A DNA stretch of 55,131 bases from CAYUIV01 sp964444925. Lineage in GTDB: Bacteria; Pseudomonadota; Gammaproteobacteria; Diplorickettsiales; Diplorickettsiaceae. The notes beneath the pieces were generated by a model that saw nothing but the letters and a program-made list of their open reading frames with translations, made no database searches and had not been told where the DNA came from. The stretch covers positions 1 through 55,131 of the forward strand of contig CAYUIV010000005.1 in assembly GCA_964444925.1 (NCBI GenBank). Reading direction: 5' to 3'. A program made the position numbers and the translations under genes. Positions 1-7,606 of this stretch are shown here, piece by piece (positions within the stretch are counted from its first letter, which is position 1; the number at the start of each line of letters is the position of its first letter).

Positions 1-1
1 T

Positions 2-544
2 GCATTTTTAGCAGCAAAAAATCATAAGATGAGTCATATTTTTCCTGACATGACTCTACTTGGTCGCGTGGAAGAATTGATTTTATTGGCTCAAGTACAT
101 CATTGTCAAATCCATTTACCACAAGATGTTATGACCACAACGTGGCATCAAAATACCACTGCTGCTATTCAGCATAAACCTGTTTCTGAGATAACTGCTG
201 ATGAACAAATAAGTGATATTGGTCCGAATACAATTGCGTACTATATCAACTACCTAGAACAAGCGCATACTATTTTATGGAACGGCCCAATGGGGATCTT
301 TGAAGAACCTGAATTTCAAACAGGAACGATTGCAATGGCACGTGCCATTGAAAAAAGCAGTAGCTTTTCAATTGTAGGAGGTAGCGCAACATTAATGGCC
401 TTAGAACAATTTGCGGTGCCCGTTCCACTCATTTCAACCGGTGGAAATGCCCTGCTATTTTCTTTAGGAGAGATCTTGTTGCCTGTAGTACACACATTGC
501 AAAAACGATTACATTCAAATGAAAACTTTGTAAATGATCTATAA
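2..544 (+). CDS. pgk: phosphoglycerate kinase, C-terminal part (5' end outside window)
   Basis: Glycolytic enzyme that transfers phosphate from 1,3-bisphosphoglycerate to ADP in the cytosol. The frame is open from base 2, so only the C-terminal domain (about 180 residues) is present. Recognisable family blocks are FLAAK near the window edge, NGPMGIFE followed by a GT, and STGGNA near the C-terminus. Odd points: the usual nucleotide-binding GGGDT reads GGSAT here, and STGGGA reads STGGNA, so the Asp that normally contacts Mg-ADP is missing. The identity as a PGK-family protein is firm; whether it is fully active is uncertain. An internal ATG at 29 is not the real start, because the homology continues upstream of it. 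Confidence 0.88.
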   Translation, partial: AFLAAKNHKMSHIFPDMTLLGRVEELILLAQVHHCQIHLPQDVMTTTWHQNTTAAIQHKPVSEITADEQISDIGPNTIAYYINYLEQAHTILWNGPMGIFEEPEFQTGTIAMARAIEKSSSFSIVGGSATLMALEQFAVPVPLISTGGNALLFSLGEILLPVVHTLQKRLHSNENFVNDL

Positions 545-993
545 AATATCAAGGTCATTTTTTAAATGATATCTCATCTGTTGTCCAGCCTGTATTACAA
601 TAAAGAGAATATCAAGACACACGGCTTTTGATAATACTTTTATGTTTGCAAAGAATAGAGTATTCACAGTACAGTATACTCGTTAATTGATAATGTACTT
701 CCTAAGTTCTCTTGCTGAGCATGAAATATAAGTAGTGGATACTGATACTGTAAGTGCTTACTTTGTTCGCCTTTTAATTTTAAAGAAAATATCAAAATCA
801 GTGTTACCCTCATACTACTTTAAAGCATACATGCTCTACAGAGTATGAAAAATATTATTGACTTTTAATCGCTTTACTTTTTCCTATGTAGAAAGAAAAA
901 GGATGTTATTTACCTTGCAAAAAAAACGAAAAAGAAATAACATAAAAAACCGCTTCACTGAAAAAGCGTTTCACAACATGATAAGGACATTAT
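545..993. other. non-coding stretch between pgk and the F-box cluster
   Basis: About 450 AT-rich bases. I see no convincing gene. A short 66-codon frame at 858-1058 is low-complexity and overlaps the next gene in another frame. The last 90 bases resemble the leaders of the two following paralogues (an ACCTTGCAAAAAA block and a TAAGGACATTATATG ribosome-binding region), so the gene was duplicated together with its leader. Confidence 0.5.
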
Positions 994-2094
994 ATGAGCA
1001 AAAAAAGGGATTTTGCCTCTTTTACAGAGGTTTCAGTGCCTGCAGATTCTTTGCCTGAAGAGCTGTGGTTACAAATCAGTCAACACGTAGATCTAGAAAC
1101 ACTGCAACAGCTTGGTTTAGTTAACAAAAAGCACCAGCGAATTAATAACACTGATCTACTTTGGAAGTCTTACCTGACATCGACTGCACAAACAGAGGGT
1201 GCTCGTAAAACATTCATAGAACACCCAGAACACGTTAGTCAAGAAGCACTTCTATCACACCCTCTTCATAAGTTTTTACTAAACATTGCGAAACAAAAAG
1301 ATCAAGATAAAGCAGCAAAAGAGTTGACAGAAAAAGCGTGCGATTCTGTTACTGCTTTAAAAACATTACTGTACTCTCCAGCGCTATTTCAAACAATCAC
1401 GAGCTCATCAGACGGGGCACTTTTTTTAAAAAAGCTATTCTGTGAATATTTTGCTAAAACAAAAAATTTGTTTGCTGACGATGATAGTATTGACTACCAT
1501 GAAGCGGTCGAATTAACAGAGCAAAAGCTAGACATGGAAGGCGCTTGTTTATTCTTTTTAGAAGAATTGCGTTTGTTTTTATTACCTGAAGAAAAATATA
1601 AAGTGGTGCGTCAGTTCTTATCCTCCAAAGATTTAGACAGTCTTTTCGATTTTTCCCCTTCTTTGAGCGAAGAACAAATTGTAAAAATAACAAAAGAGCA
1701 TCATCATGTGAAAAGAAAGCTTTTAAAAGAAGCATATATTTCTTCTAATCATGCTTTGTCTCTGTTACGTACAGAAGTATCTAGCGATCTGATTATGTCT
1801 AATACAACGTTGCTTAATCCAATTGTTGCGCGATACGTTGAGGCTGCACTCTTTACTCTTATGTCATTACAAGACACAGTGTTTAGCTACGAGGAATTTT
1901 TTTCAGTTTTGGAAACCATTTGTCGTGCACATAATTTCGAAGAAATGTACCAATATTTATTGCCATACAAAAATTATAACAACCTTGATTTGAATATAGT
2001 TTCCCAAATTTTAATTAGGAAAATTTTAACTCAATTTATGCAAGGTGACATACCTAACCTCAGTATGAAAGCAGAGCTTGTCGCACGCCATTAA
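994..2094 (+). CDS. F-box protein, paralogue 1 of 3
   Basis: Residues 19-61 form a recognisable F-box: LPEELW, then ISQHVDLETLQQLGLVNKKH and a closing LLWKSYL. In eukaryotes this fold binds SKP1 and links a target to an SCF ubiquitin ligase; bacteria that carry it usually export it into a host cell. The remaining 300 residues are helical and I do not recognise them. The start has a good ribosome-binding site (AAGGA, 6 nt before ATG). It is the first of three tandem genes of 366, 370 and 377 residues that align end to end, so they arose by local duplication. No signal peptide is seen, and a type IV secretion signal cannot be judged by eye. The F-box is seen; the effector role is inferred. Confidence 0.8.
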   Translation: MSKKRDFASFTEVSVPADSLPEELWLQISQHVDLETLQQLGLVNKKHQRINNTDLLWKSYLTSTAQTEGARKTFIEHPEHVSQEALLSHPLHKFLLNIAKQKDQDKAAKELTEKACDSVTALKTLLYSPALFQTITSSSDGALFLKKLFCEYFAKTKNLFADDDSIDYHEAVELTEQKLDMEGACLFFLEELRLFLLPEEKYKVVRQFLSSKDLDSLFDFSPSLSEEQIVKITKEHHHVKRKLLKEAYISSNHALSLLRTEVSSDLIMSNTTLLNPIVARYVEAALFTLMSLQDTVFSYEEFFSVLETICRAHNFEEMYQYLLPYKNYNNLDLNIVSQILIRKILTQFMQGDIPNLSMKAELVARH

Positions 2095-2134
2095 GTTTGA
2101 TGGTGTAGATGAAGTTAACGTGCGTTGTCCTATG

Positions 2135-2171
2135 AGCGTGAAAATTTCATTTCTATTGAAGTTTTTACGCT
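2135..2171 (+). terminator. possible terminator after F-box gene 1
   Basis: AGCGTGAAAA (2135-2144) pairs with TTTTTACGCT (2162-2171) with one G-T wobble, about 40 bases after the stop codon. The same leader sequence (CCTATGAG.GTGAAAATTT) follows paralogue 2 in a more degraded form. The T-run is on the stem rather than after it, so this is moderate evidence. Confidence 0.4.
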
Positions 2172-2296
2172 TATTTCTATCAAATTGAAAAAATTTTTTG
2201 GTGTACCTTGCAAAAAAGTAAAAGATAAATAAAATAAGAAAATTGTTTCAATTTGCTAAATTTGAAGCATTTCACCTAATGTAATAAGGACATTAT

Positions 2297-3409
2297 ATGA
2301 ACAAAAAAAAAGATTTTATCTCTTTCTTAGAGGTTCCAGTGCCTTCAACAACTTTCCCTGAAGAATTGTGGTTACTGATCAGTCAACACGCGGACATAGA
2401 AACGCTACAACAGCTTGGTTTGCTCAATAAACAGCATCAACGGATTAATAATACCAATTTTCTTTGGAAACCTTACTTGACGGCCTTTGTTCCAACACAA
2501 ACCAAAGATTATCGTAAAACGTTTATGAAGCATCCTGAATATGTAAATCAAAATGCGCTCCTGTCGCACCCTATTCATCAGTTTTTACTAGAAATTGCAC
2601 AACAAGAAGATCAAGCTAAAGCTGCAAAAGAGTTGACGGAAAAAGCGTGCCATTCCGTTGCGGCATTAAGAACACTCATATATTCTAAATCGCTCTTTCA
2701 AACCATTACAAGTTTACCGGATGGTGCGCTTCTTTTAAAAAAGCTATTTTGTAAATGTTTTGATAAAACGATAAATCTTTTCAATGATAGTATCGATTAT
2801 CACGAAGCCGTTGAGTTGATGGATGAAAATTTAGATATGAAGGGCGCTTGTTTACTTCTTTTAGAAGAATTGCGTTTAATGCAATTGCCTGAAGAAAAAT
2901 ACAAAGTGGTGCGCCAGTTTTTATCCTCCAAAGATTTAGGCAGTCTTTTCGATTTTTCCCCTCCTTTAAGCGAAGAACAAATTGTAAAAATGATAAGAGA
3001 TTCTAGCGAGGTAAAAAACAATCTTTTAGAAGCAGCACACATTTCTTGGAGTCATGCGTTGTCTTTATTACGCACAGAAGCATCAAGCGATATCATTATG
3101 TCTGATATAGCGCTGCTTAATCCGATTGTGACAAAATACGTTGAAGCTGCACTTTTTTTTGTTATGTCGTATGGAGAAACAAGAGTGAACGAAGTGGAGT
3201 CATTTCCAGTTTTACAAACTATTTGCCATGTACATGGCTTAGAAGAAATGTATCAATATTTATTGGAAAATAAAAACCGCATAATTGATCTAAATGCCAT
3301 TTCCAATATTATACTTAAGCAGATTTTAAACCGATTCATGCAAGGCGACATAGTTCATCTCAGTATAAAAACAGAGTTTTGTCGCACGCCATTAAATTTG
3401 ATGGTGTAA
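2297..3409 (+). CDS. F-box protein, paralogue 2 of 3
   Basis: 370 residues, aligning along its whole length with its neighbours. The F-box lies at residues 19-62, with the core reading FPEELWLLISQ, then LGLLNKQHQRINNT and FLWKPYL. The long middle block around EKACHSVAALRTL and the block YKVVRQFLSSKDLGSLFDF are almost identical to paralogue 1, which suggests a young duplication or gene conversion. The start ATG follows AAGGACATTAT, the same ribosome-binding site as in the other two copies. Probably a host-directed SKP1-binding effector by analogy with F-box proteins of other intracellular bacteria. What it binds as substrate is unknown, because the C-terminal region has no motif I recognise. 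Confidence 0.8.
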   Translation: MNKKKDFISFLEVPVPSTTFPEELWLLISQHADIETLQQLGLLNKQHQRINNTNFLWKPYLTAFVPTQTKDYRKTFMKHPEYVNQNALLSHPIHQFLLEIAQQEDQAKAAKELTEKACHSVAALRTLIYSKSLFQTITSLPDGALLLKKLFCKCFDKTINLFNDSIDYHEAVELMDENLDMKGACLLLLEELRLMQLPEEKYKVVRQFLSSKDLGSLFDFSPPLSEEQIVKMIRDSSEVKNNLLEAAHISWSHALSLLRTEASSDIIMSDIALLNPIVTKYVEAALFFVMSYGETRVNEVESFPVLQTICHVHGLEEMYQYLLENKNRIIDLNAISNIILKQILNRFMQGDIVHLSIKTEFCRTPLNLMV

Positions 3410-3560
3410 ATAGATTTAACCTTATCCTATGAGTGTGAAAATTTTATTCAATGAGAAAATTTTTCTTGATGTGTTTTACAAAGAAATGAAAAATCAATAG
3501 AAAAAATCGCTTCAACTCACTCAATTTAGGGTACTTTATATAACAAAATAAGGATATTAT

Positions 3561-4694
3561 ATGAGCAAAGAAAAAAATCTTATTTCTTCCGCAAAGATTT
3601 CAGTGACTTCAGAAAATCTTTCGGAAGAACTATGGTTACTGATCAGTCAATACGTAGATTTGAACACACTGCAACAGCTTGGTTTGCTTAATAAAAAGCA
3701 CCGACGAATTAATAATACCAATTCTCTTTGGAAACCTTACTTGAAAGCGATTGTACCAACGAAAACAGAAGAGTATCGTAAAATATTCATGCAGCACCCC
3801 GAATATGTAGATCGTGAAGCGCTCCCGTTACACCCTATCCATCAATTTTTATTAAAAATTGCGCAACAAGAAGACCAAAATAAAGCTGCAAAGGATTTAA
3901 CGGAAAAAGCGTGTCATTCTGCCATAGTGTTAAGAACATTAGTCTATTCTAAATTACTTTTTCAAACCATTATAAACTCATCTGATAGCGCGCTTTTCTT
4001 AAAAAGAATATTTGATACGCATCTTCCTAAATCAAACCACGTGTTTTTTAATGGATATCAATACCATGAAGTTGTTGAACTCATGGTACGTGGTTTGAAT
4101 ACGAAATACACCGGACTGCTCTTTTTAGAAGAACTGCTTTTGATGCAATTGCCTGAAAAAAAATATAAAGTAGTACATCAGTTTTTGTCCTCTGAAAACT
4201 TACAACATCTTTTTGAGATTACCCCTATTCTAAGCGAAGCACAGATTGCAGAAATGACAACTAATCATTCTGATGTTAAAGAAAGACTTTTAAAAGAGGC
4301 AGGGATTTCTTCTAGTCACGCATTATCTTTGTTAAACATAGGAGTATCACGCGATATCATCATCGCTAATATAACGTTCTTTAACCCAATCCTTGTGAAA
4401 TACGTCGAGGCTGCGTTATTTGTTCTTATTTCTTTTATGCCATCTATTCCGGTAGTACTGAGCTACTATGAAGCTTGGTCAGTTTTAGAAACCGTGTGCC
4501 GTGCCTATGGTTTTGAAGAAATGCATCAGCATTTATTAGCAAATCAGGATTACCATTCCATTGCTTTAGAACCAGTTTGCTATGTCCTAGTCAGGCAAAT
4601 TTTAAATCGCTATATTATGCAAGATGACATACCTCATCCGGATAGGAAAATAGAGCTTTCGATACACCATGAAGTATTAAGTTTGACAACATAG
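3561..4694 (+). CDS. F-box protein, paralogue 3 of 3
   Basis: 377 residues and the most divergent of the three tandem copies. The F-box at residues 19-62 is retained, although the usual Pro after the first Leu is Ser here (LSEELWLLISQ), followed by LGLLNKKHRRINNT and SLWKPYL. The C-terminal half has diverged most (for example a shift to HHEVLSLTT at the end), as expected if that half contacts different host targets. It begins with ATG after AAGGATATTAT. A strong hairpin lies just downstream, so the cluster seems to end here. Function is inferred from the F-box only. Confidence 0.77.
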   Translation: MSKEKNLISSAKISVTSENLSEELWLLISQYVDLNTLQQLGLLNKKHRRINNTNSLWKPYLKAIVPTKTEEYRKIFMQHPEYVDREALPLHPIHQFLLKIAQQEDQNKAAKDLTEKACHSAIVLRTLVYSKLLFQTIINSSDSALFLKRIFDTHLPKSNHVFFNGYQYHEVVELMVRGLNTKYTGLLFLEELLLMQLPEKKYKVVHQFLSSENLQHLFEITPILSEAQIAEMTTNHSDVKERLLKEAGISSSHALSLLNIGVSRDIIIANITFFNPILVKYVEAALFVLISFMPSIPVVLSYYEAWSVLETVCRAYGFEEMHQHLLANQDYHSIALEPVCYVLVRQILNRYIMQDDIPHPDRKIELSIHHEVLSLTT

Positions 4695-4711
4695 ATTCAG
4701 TTGACATGACT

Positions 4712-4751
4712 TGAAATAAGCGCAAAAGTTTGAATTTTTGCGCTTATTTCA
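4712..4751 (+). terminator. strong hairpin terminator closing the F-box cluster
   Basis: A perfect 16-bp stem, TGAAATAAGCGCAAAA (4712-4727) with its exact complement at 4736-4751, around an 8-nt loop and 17 bases after the stop of F-box gene 3. No long T-run follows outside the stem, but the T-rich 5' side of the descending arm would work on either strand. Confidence 0.7.
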
Positions 4752-5247
4752 TGAAAAATTATTGTGTACCGTAGTGTAAATTTACTAAAGACGTTGTTTT
4801 TATTTGCCTGATACACAAATTGCAAACATATTTTAAAAGGTAATCATTACTTCGACACACTGCCCTTTATCAAGCTTAGCAACGAGAATACACCTTGAGT
4901 GATACGTTTCCATGTTGCACATAGTATTGAAATGATAAAAACGATCTAGCAGATAAAGTTAATTTTTGAAAGGCATCTACCTTTGATTTTACTCAACAAA
5001 AGCAACACACTTTCTATCGGGGTATGACACAAGTTATCTTTTTATCGATCCATAATTGCTACTGGTGTAATCAAAAGTTACCAGCTTTATGATTCTTAGA
5101 GTATTCTCTAGACTCAACATGTATCACAATATAACAAATGATTACGTAACAGGTGAACCAGACTATAAAAACTTCCCAGGAAAGATGATCTATGCAATCG
5201 TCAGTGATTCTTTATTCAAAGCTCCTGTCTCTATTTAGGCACGCGTT
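4752..5247. other. non-coding stretch, nothing recognised
   Basis: About 500 AT-rich bases between the F-box cluster terminator and the 3' end of epmB. I see no long frame, tRNA or repeat. It may hold a decayed gene, but I could not match it to anything else in the window. Confidence 0.4.
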
Positions 5248-6222
5248 TTATACCATAGGCCGTTTATATAGTGTGTTTTTTTCTTCTTTCACTAACAGTG
5301 GCACTAAATAACCAGGTAGTCTTTCACGTAACGTATAGTACAGTGCTTTTGCACGTGTTATCGAATAGGAAAAATGTGCGGCACCTTGAACAGGATCAAG
5401 ACAGTGGAGGTAATAAGGTAAAACACGATAACGAAAAAGTGTATAGCTTAATGCTTCTAAAGCTTCGACAGAGTCATTAACACGATAGAGTAAAACCGTT
5501 TGGTTCAAAACAGTTATGCCGGCTTGGACTAAGTTGTACAATTTTTCCCCAACGGTTGCATCGATCTCATTGGCATGGTTACAATGCACAATTACTATAG
5601 GCTGCAAACGTGTACTCAGTAATACTTTTATCAAGGTTTCGTGAATGCGAGTGGGTAGAACAATAGGTAACCGTGAATGAATGCGTAATAATTGGACATG
5701 TGCGATACTTGCCAGTTGGGTGACTAAATTTTGTAAGTAGTCATCGGTGGATAACAATGGATCGCCACCACTGAGTATAATTTCGCTAATATCAGTATGT
5801 TGCCTAATATACTCAAGAATAGTGTCAATGTTTCTTCCCGGTATATTAGACTGATAAGGAAAATGTCGACGAAAACAATACCGGCAATGAATTGCGCACC
5901 CGCCAGTGACTGTGATTAAAACACGTGTTTTATATTTATGTAATAAACCAGGGATAGGATTACATATACTTTCCCCTAATGGATCTTTTATAAAGCCTTT
6001 TTTTATCACCTCTTCTTTTTTCAAAGGCAACACTTGCAAAAGCAAAGGATCTTGTGGATCTCCTTGCTTCATTTTTTTAATAAAACTTTTTGTAACGCGT
6101 AATCCAAAAGGAAAAGCGGTTGTATTGATTTTATCTTGTAGTTGATCGGTGAGCTGCAGAAGATCTAATAAAATTTTAGGATCTTGAATACTCTCTTTTA
6201 GATCAAGCTGCCATGTATGCAT
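5248..6222 (-). CDS. epmB: EF-P beta-lysylation protein, radical-SAM lysine 2,3-aminomutase family
   Basis: Converts alpha-lysine to beta-lysine, which EpmA then attaches to elongation factor P so that ribosomes pass polyproline stretches. The radical-SAM cluster motif is present as CAIHCRYC (Cys109, Cys113, Cys116), followed by FRRHFPY and, further on, SGGDPL, RIHSRLPIV, NQTVLL, VQGAAHF and PGYLVPLL. All of these match the short EpmB form. At 324 residues it lacks the extra C-terminal domain of catabolic KamA, which is why I call it EpmB. It starts 12 bases after the tsaD stop on the same strand, so the two are probably co-transcribed. epmA and efp are not in the window. Confidence 0.93.
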   Translation of the reverse strand: MHTWQLDLKESIQDPKILLDLLQLTDQLQDKINTTAFPFGLRVTKSFIKKMKQGDPQDPLLLQVLPLKKEEVIKKGFIKDPLGESICNPIPGLLHKYKTRVLITVTGGCAIHCRYCFRRHFPYQSNIPGRNIDTILEYIRQHTDISEIILSGGDPLLSTDDYLQNLVTQLASIAHVQLLRIHSRLPIVLPTRIHETLIKVLLSTRLQPIVIVHCNHANEIDATVGEKLYNLVQAGITVLNQTVLLYRVNDSVEALEALSYTLFRYRVLPYYLHCLDPVQGAAHFSYSITRAKALYYTLRERLPGYLVPLLVKEEKNTLYKRPMV

Positions 6223-6234
6223 TGGTGTTCTACT

Positions 6235-7254
6235 TTATAAACTGTCAAGTGGCCATCGTGGCTTGACAGTAATGTCTAAATTATCTGTTTTTCCTTGTTG
6301 CAATCGTAAAAATCCGGTGTAAGCAATCATTGCGCCATTATCTGTACAAAAGCGAGGCTTTGGACAGTAAAGTGTACTATGCACTGCTTCAAGTTTTTTG
6401 TATAGCGTAGCTTGTAACAGCTGGTTTGCACTCACACCGCCTGCAATCACTAATTGATTCAAGCCTGTCATTTTGAGTGCACGTACGGATTTCTCAACTA
6501 AAATGTCAACAACCGCTTCTTCAAATGCTTTAGCAACGTTTGCACGCCGTTGATTTGTTTGTTGTATTGTGGCCCAATATCGACTCACATGAGTTTTTAA
6601 GCCGCTGAAACTAAAGTTTAAATGCGTTGTGTTATATAAAGGTCTTGGAAAAGACAGTGTGTCTGTGCTGCCTTGTAAAGCCAGTTTCGCTAATGCTGGA
6701 CCTCCAGGGTAGCTCAAACCAAGCAGTTTTGCTGTTTTGTCAAATGCTTCACCGACTGCATCGTCTAGTGTTTCTCCTAAAATTTCATAATCTCCAACAT
6801 CAGATACGCGCGCAAGTAGTGTATGACCACCCGAAACTAAAAGTGCTACAAAAGGAAAAGTAGGTTTTTGTACTTGGTCTAACATAACACTTAATAAATG
6901 TGCTTCTAAATGGTGGATACCAAGAGTTGGACAAGCTAAACTCCATCCAAGTGTACGTCCAACCGTTGCTCCTACAAGCAATGCCCCATTCAATCCAGGA
7001 CCTGCACAATACACAATACCATCTAGTGCTTTGAGAGTTATCTTAGCATGCATTAATGCCTGCTGGATCAAAGGCATAATACGAGTACTGTGATCTCGTG
7101 CTGCTAATTCTGGTACAACACCACCATAAGGGGAATGTAATGGTGCTTGACTGTAAATAAAATCACTCACTAATCCTTCTCGAGCGTGGTAAATTGCAAT
7201 TCCTGTTTCATCACAAGACGTTTCAATTCCCATCACGTAGTTTATGTTTTGCAT
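6235..7254 (-). CDS. tsaD: tRNA N6-threonylcarbamoyladenosine transferase
   Basis: Catalytic subunit of the complex that makes t6A37 in ANN-decoding tRNAs, transferring threonylcarbamoyl from TsaC product with TsaB and TsaE. Family signatures are clear: GIETSCDETG near the N-terminus, the metal-binding HxxxH as HLEAH (His115, His119), SGGHTLL, GEAFDKTAKLLGL and the C-terminal CTDNGAMIAY. Length 339 matches the usual size. An alternative start at Met8 would match the E. coli N-terminus better. The gene is divergent from rpsU with 58 bases between the start codons, the classical gammaproteobacterial arrangement of tsaD facing the rpsU-dnaG operon. Confidence 0.96.
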   Translation of the reverse strand: MQNINYVMGIETSCDETGIAIYHAREGLVSDFIYSQAPLHSPYGGVVPELAARDHSTRIMPLIQQALMHAKITLKALDGIVYCAGPGLNGALLVGATVGRTLGWSLACPTLGIHHLEAHLLSVMLDQVQKPTFPFVALLVSGGHTLLARVSDVGDYEILGETLDDAVGEAFDKTAKLLGLSYPGGPALAKLALQGSTDTLSFPRPLYNTTHLNFSFSGLKTHVSRYWATIQQTNQRRANVAKAFEEAVVDILVEKSVRALKMTGLNQLVIAGGVSANQLLQATLYKKLEAVHSTLYCPKPRFCTDNGAMIAYTGFLRLQQGKTDNLDITVKPRWPLDSL

Positions 7255-7312
7255 TTTGTAACAACTTATATAAAATTAAACTATTTTAATCATAAAAGAG
7301 GTGCCATACGAA

Positions 7313-7543
7313 ATGCCTTATATTGTCGTGAAAGATAGACAACCTTTAGACCTTGTTGCACGTCGTTTTCGACGCATTTGTGAAAAAGATGGTTTATTTA
7401 AGAAAGTCAATTTTCAAAGAAGCTACAAAAAACCAAGTGAGTTGAGAAAATTGGCAAAAGAAGTGGGTAAAAAACGTGCTTATCGAAGGATATTAAGAGA
7501 AAATCCTTTAATGGCAAAACACCGTCATCCAAGTCAGCGATAG
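7313..7543 (+). CDS. rpsU: 30S ribosomal protein bS21
   Basis: Small basic ribosomal protein needed near the 3' end of 16S rRNA for initiation. The 76-residue product has the family pattern RRFRRICEKDG and the basic tail KRAYRRILRENP. I chose ATG 7313 over the upstream GTG at 7301: the homologous N-terminus is MPYIVVKDRQP, and the GTG lies inside the purine-rich AGAGGT that serves as the ribosome-binding site. It heads the rpsU-dnaG macromolecular synthesis operon. rpoD, usually third in that operon, does not follow here. Confidence 0.95.
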   Translation: MPYIVVKDRQPLDLVARRFRRICEKDGLFKKVNFQRSYKKPSELRKLAKEVGKKRAYRRILRENPLMAKHRHPSQR

Positions 7544-7563
7544 TCGTTTTAGTTTAAAAACGA
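7544..7563 (+). terminator. possible attenuator between rpsU and dnaG
   Basis: TCGTTTT (7544-7550) pairs exactly with AAAACGA (7557-7563), starting at the base after the rpsU stop. The stem is weak but the position matches the internal terminator known between rpsU and dnaG in E. coli, which lowers primase output relative to bS21. Confidence 0.35.
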
Positions 7564-7606
7564 ATTTATCTTGTTAAAAGCAATCTTGCTTATTATGCAA
7601 GTCTAA

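Noticed and set aside
858..890. Promoter TTGACT...TATGTA upstream of F-box gene 1
   Set aside because: The spacing is 21 bases, too long, and the alternative -10 at 875 is too close.
858..1058. 66-codon frame before the first F-box gene
   Set aside because: It is low-complexity, Lys-rich and overlaps the F-box gene in another frame. It has no ribosome-binding site and is not conserved in the leaders of the other two paralogues.
5248..6222. Catabolic lysine 2,3-aminomutase (KamA)
   Set aside because: The protein is short (324 residues), lacks the C-terminal KamA domain, and its blocks match EpmB.
7301..7312. GTG start for rpsU at 7301
   Set aside because: It lies within the probable Shine-Dalgarno and would add four residues not found in bS21; ATG 7313 fits the family.
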